Assembly (NCBI GenBank): GCA_001600355.1
Contig: BCJU01000001.1
Span: 4,774,013-4,838,012 of the forward strand
Direction: 5' to 3'
DNA from: Meira nashicola
Lineage: Eukaryota > Basidiomycota > Exobasidiomycetes > Exobasidiales > Brachybasidiaceae
Length of the DNA: 64,000 bases
How positions within the stretch are numbered: position 1 is the stretch's first letter; each line of letters starts with the position of its first letter. This document shows positions 61,768 through 64,000 of the stretch, piece by piece. The translations under genes were made by a program, and so were the position numbers. Under the pieces are notes generated by a model, which saw only the letters and a program-made list of their open reading frames with translations, did no database searches and was not told where the DNA came from.

Positions 61768-62180
61768 TGCATCTTTCGTTTTGTGAAACCTCGGAATAGC
61801 AAACCTTTTCATTCCCTTGTTGATATATGAATTACACTGTATTTTTATTTTCAATAACTAACACTTTCGTTATGTTTAGACAAACAATGATGATCTTTGT
61901 GTAGTGTTGGTGTAGAAGAACGCGTTAAGGCGTGGCCGTGATCTTCTTGTTGTGTGTTCTTCACGTGTACCCCCAGGCTTGCAAAGCTTCCTTAGAATAA
62001 ATGACGCGCGTCTTCAATGCCTTTAGTAGAAGGCCGTGCGGTAGTACATTGACCGTTCCAGTGCACAAAGATACAAACATACGTAACTGTCTGGTTAGCA
62101 TTTCGAAGACTTGTACTTACAACACACCTTCTCCACCATCATACTTATCAAATTGGTCCACTACCTCTTCATCATTCGAA
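61768..62180. promoter_or_regulatory. RPN2 upstream region
   Basis: 413 bp. CACGTGTA at 61962-61969. An in-frame ATG at 62001 would extend RPN2 by 60 residues but with no conserved sequence. No separate gene. Confidence 0.4.
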
Positions 62181-64000
62181 ATGGTGGTTCCAATCACTTC
62201 AGCTGCCGGTGTGGTAGCATTATTGGATGAACCTGAACCAGAATTACAATCTTACGCATTACAAAAGTTAAACACATTGGTAGATTCATTTTGGGCAGAA
62301 ATTGCGGATAGCGTTTCAAAAATTGAAATCTTATATGAAAATCCAAGTTTTCCGGAACGTCAACTTGCTGCTTTAGTAGCAAGTAAAGTTTTCTTTCATT
62401 TAGGTGAAGAAAATGAAGCTTTAAACTTTGCTTTGGGAGCTGGAAAGTTGTTTGACGTAGACAAAAAGGATGAATATACAGACACAGTCATCTCAAAAGC
62501 TATCGATCAGTATATCCAAGTAACTTCAGAAGATGGTAACACTTCAAAAGCTGATCCAAGATTAGCTGGAATTGTTGAACAAATGTTTGCAAGATGCATT
62601 GCTGATAGGGATTATAAGCAAGCTTTAGGTATCGCTTTGGAAACTCGTAGATTAGACGTTATCGAACAAATCTTCAGCGTCAGTAAAGAGCATAGCATTC
62701 TCATTTATGTTCTAGAAGCTGTCATGGGAGTTGTACAAAATCTAGAAGTCCGCAATCAAGTCTTGCATTTGCTCGTCAAGATGTTCAAAGCTTTACCTAC
62801 GCCCGATTATTTCAGTATCTCTCAATGCTACGTGTATCTCAACACGCCTTCTGCTGCCTCAGAACTCTTTTATGATCTTGTCGATAAAGCTCACAACAGC
62901 GCTTCATCTAGCGCAAATACCGATAGAGATCCCCTTTTGATCGCTTATCAAACCGCTTTCGATTTAGCTGAAAGTGCCACGCAAGAATTCCTTGAAGCGG
63001 TCAGGAAGGACTTGGCAGACAGAGCGGCAACACTCACTGGCAAAGCTGCAGGAGCTAGCTCTGGCGAAGATGTTGATATGAATGGAGATGCAAACGGTGA
63101 AGGTAGCACAGTCTCTACATGTATTGCACGTATTCGTTCGATCTTGTTAGGTGAAGAATCGATTCAACTTTACCTTGACTTTTTGCAAGGCGCTAACAAC
63201 ACCGATCTGACCATCTTGAAAGCAACAAAGGAATCATTGGATGCACGCAGCAGTATCTACCACAATGCACTCACATTTGCAAACGCTTTCATGAACGCTG
63301 GAACTACAAGTGACAAGTTCTTACGCGAGAATTTGGATTGGCTGGCAAAAGCAAGCAATTGGAGCAAATTCACTGCAACAGCAGCTTTGGGTGTGATCAA
63401 CAAAGGTAATTTAAAGGAGGGTATCAGTATTTTGCGCCCTTACCTGCCCCATGATGGAGTCTCGAGCAGTGTTTATTCGGAAGGTGGAAGTCTTTATGCT
63501 CTAGGTTTAATTCATGCTCACCACGGCACTGAAGTTATGGACTTGCTCAAAAGTACAATCAAGAGCAACGGAGCAGAAATTGTTCAGCATGGTGCTGCTT
63601 TGGGTCTTGGCGCTGCTGGAATGGCAAGTGGAAACGAAGAAGTTTACGAAGAGTTGCGCAATATTCTCTACACCGATTCAGCTGTCGCAGGTGAGGCAGC
63701 AGGGTACGCAATGGGTCTTATCATGTTGGGCACGGGATCTGAGCGTGCTGTTGAAGATATGCTAACGTATGCACATGAGACACAGCATGAAAAGATTATT
63801 CGTGGTTTGGCAATTGGTTTGGCACTTCTCTTTTACGGAAAGGAAGAACAGGCTGATGGCATGATCGATACTCTCATGGCCGAAAAGGATGCCATCTTAC
63901 GATATGGTGGTATTCACACCATCGCATTGGCATATGCAGGAACTGGAAACAACAAGGCAATTCGTCGCTTATTGCATGTGGCAGTCTCAGACGTCAATGA
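62181..64000 (+). CDS. RPN2: 26S proteasome subunit Rpn2 (PSMD1), 3' end beyond window
   Basis: Largest base subunit of the 19S regulatory particle; scaffold for ubiquitin receptors and deubiquitinases. About 606 residues are visible and the frame runs off the edge. ATG 62181 (context GAA ATG G) gives MVVPITSAAGVVALLDE. ITSAAG(I/V)..LLDE is the invariant Rpn2 N terminus. Family segments visible: LNTLVDSFWAEIADSVSKIEILYE, FPERQLAALVASKVFFHLGE, FALGAGKLFDV, GIALETRRLDVIEQI and LIAYQTAFDLAESATQEF. The PC (proteasome/cyclosome) repeats begin near residue 375 with WSKFTATAALGVINKGN, GGSLYALGLIHAHHG, HGAALGLGAAGMASGNEEVY, GEAAGYAMGLIMLG and IIRGLAIGLALLFYGKEEQADGM. An Asn/Ser-rich insert (about 270-300) is lineage variable. 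No intron seen in the visible part. Confidence 0.96.
   Translation, partial: MVVPITSAAGVVALLDEPEPELQSYALQKLNTLVDSFWAEIADSVSKIEILYENPSFPERQLAALVASKVFFHLGEENEALNFALGAGKLFDVDKKDEYTDTVISKAIDQYIQVTSEDGNTSKADPRLAGIVEQMFARCIADRDYKQALGIALETRRLDVIEQIFSVSKEHSILIYVLEAVMGVVQNLEVRNQVLHLLVKMFKALPTPDYFSISQCYVYLNTPSAASELFYDLVDKAHNSASSSANTDRDPLLIAYQTAFDLAESATQEFLEAVRKDLADRAATLTGKAAGASSGEDVDMNGDANGEGSTVSTCIARIRSILLGEESIQLYLDFLQGANNTDLTILKATKESLDARSSIYHNALTFANAFMNAGTTSDKFLRENLDWLAKASNWSKFTATAALGVINKGNLKEGISILRPYLPHDGVSSSVYSEGGSLYALGLIHAHHGTEVMDLLKSTIKSNGAEIVQHGAALGLGAAGMASGNEEVYEELRNILYTDSAVAGEAAGYAMGLIMLGTGSERAVEDMLTYAHETQHEKIIRGLAIGLALLFYGKEEQADGMIDTLMAEKDAILRYGGIHTIALAYAGTGNNKAIRRLLHVAVSDVN

Noticed and set aside
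62001..62180. In-frame 60-residue N-terminal extension of Rpn2
   Set aside because: Family proteins begin at the ITSAAG region; the extension has no conserved sequence and ATG 62181 has good context.

Overview
The window is nuclear DNA of a fungus. The genes are eukaryotic and housekeeping in character (DNA ligase I, Prp43, importin alpha, Rpn2, Itc1, Sec22, Sec59, Rib1, Som1). Introns are few and short (56-72 nt) with GT..AG ends, and some have CTAAC-type branch points. Genes lie 0.1-0.8 kb apart on both strands. Nibrin with an FHA domain, the CFIm25 cleavage factor and a two-Cys Erv2, together with few introns and moderate AT content, fit a basidiomycete yeast (an Ustilaginomycotina-like lineage is my guess). 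The species cannot be fixed from this sequence alone. No mobile element, CRISPR, rRNA or tRNA gene was seen.

Layout. 1-8 kb: NBS1 (3' end cut by the window edge), a DUF4112 protein, a small acidic protein that may be Gon7, a glycine-zipper/His-rich protein, an acidic orphan, and a 283-aa protein with every hallmark of a metazoan-type 4E-BP (TPGGT, YxxxxL-hydrophobic, SP/TP sites, C-terminal TOS-like FAMEM). 8-10.2 kb is a long gene-free stretch ahead of a long-chain acyl-CoA synthetase. 13-16.5 kb: alanine aminotransferase and an EthA-like Baeyer-Villiger monooxygenase. 17.4-20.8 kb: three consecutive genes for secreted products (a 43-aa Cys peptide, a histidine acid phosphatase, a secreted endonuclease/exonuclease/phosphatase-fold protein). 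21.4-26.4 kb: SOM1, S-adenosylhomocysteine hydrolase, aminopeptidase P. 27-34.7 kb: a Cys-rich small protein tail-to-tail with DNA ligase I, mitochondrial EF-G, CFIm25, Sec22. 35.4-48.3 kb: a large BAR/eisosome-like protein with a disordered tail, Prp43, a probable mitochondrial acyl-CoA synthetase, dolichol kinase. 48.4-64 kb: a candidate 43-aa membrane microprotein, ERV2, ITC1, importin alpha, RIB1, an SV2-like MFS transporter, and RPN2 (cut by the right edge).

The genes do not form one pathway. Recurring themes are mitochondrial function (Som1, EF-G, the acyl-CoA synthetase, possibly dual-targeted ALT and aminopeptidase P), lipid activation, DNA replication/repair (NBS1, LIG1), and secretion/ER (Sec22, Sec59, Erv2). 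The most notable items are the 4E-BP homologue, the altered FHA motif of NBS1, the small genes found by hand (SOM1, two Cys-rich peptides, one microprotein), and short motifs shared between unrelated non-coding regions (GTTGCGCAGCGCAG; GTAGACTATATA).
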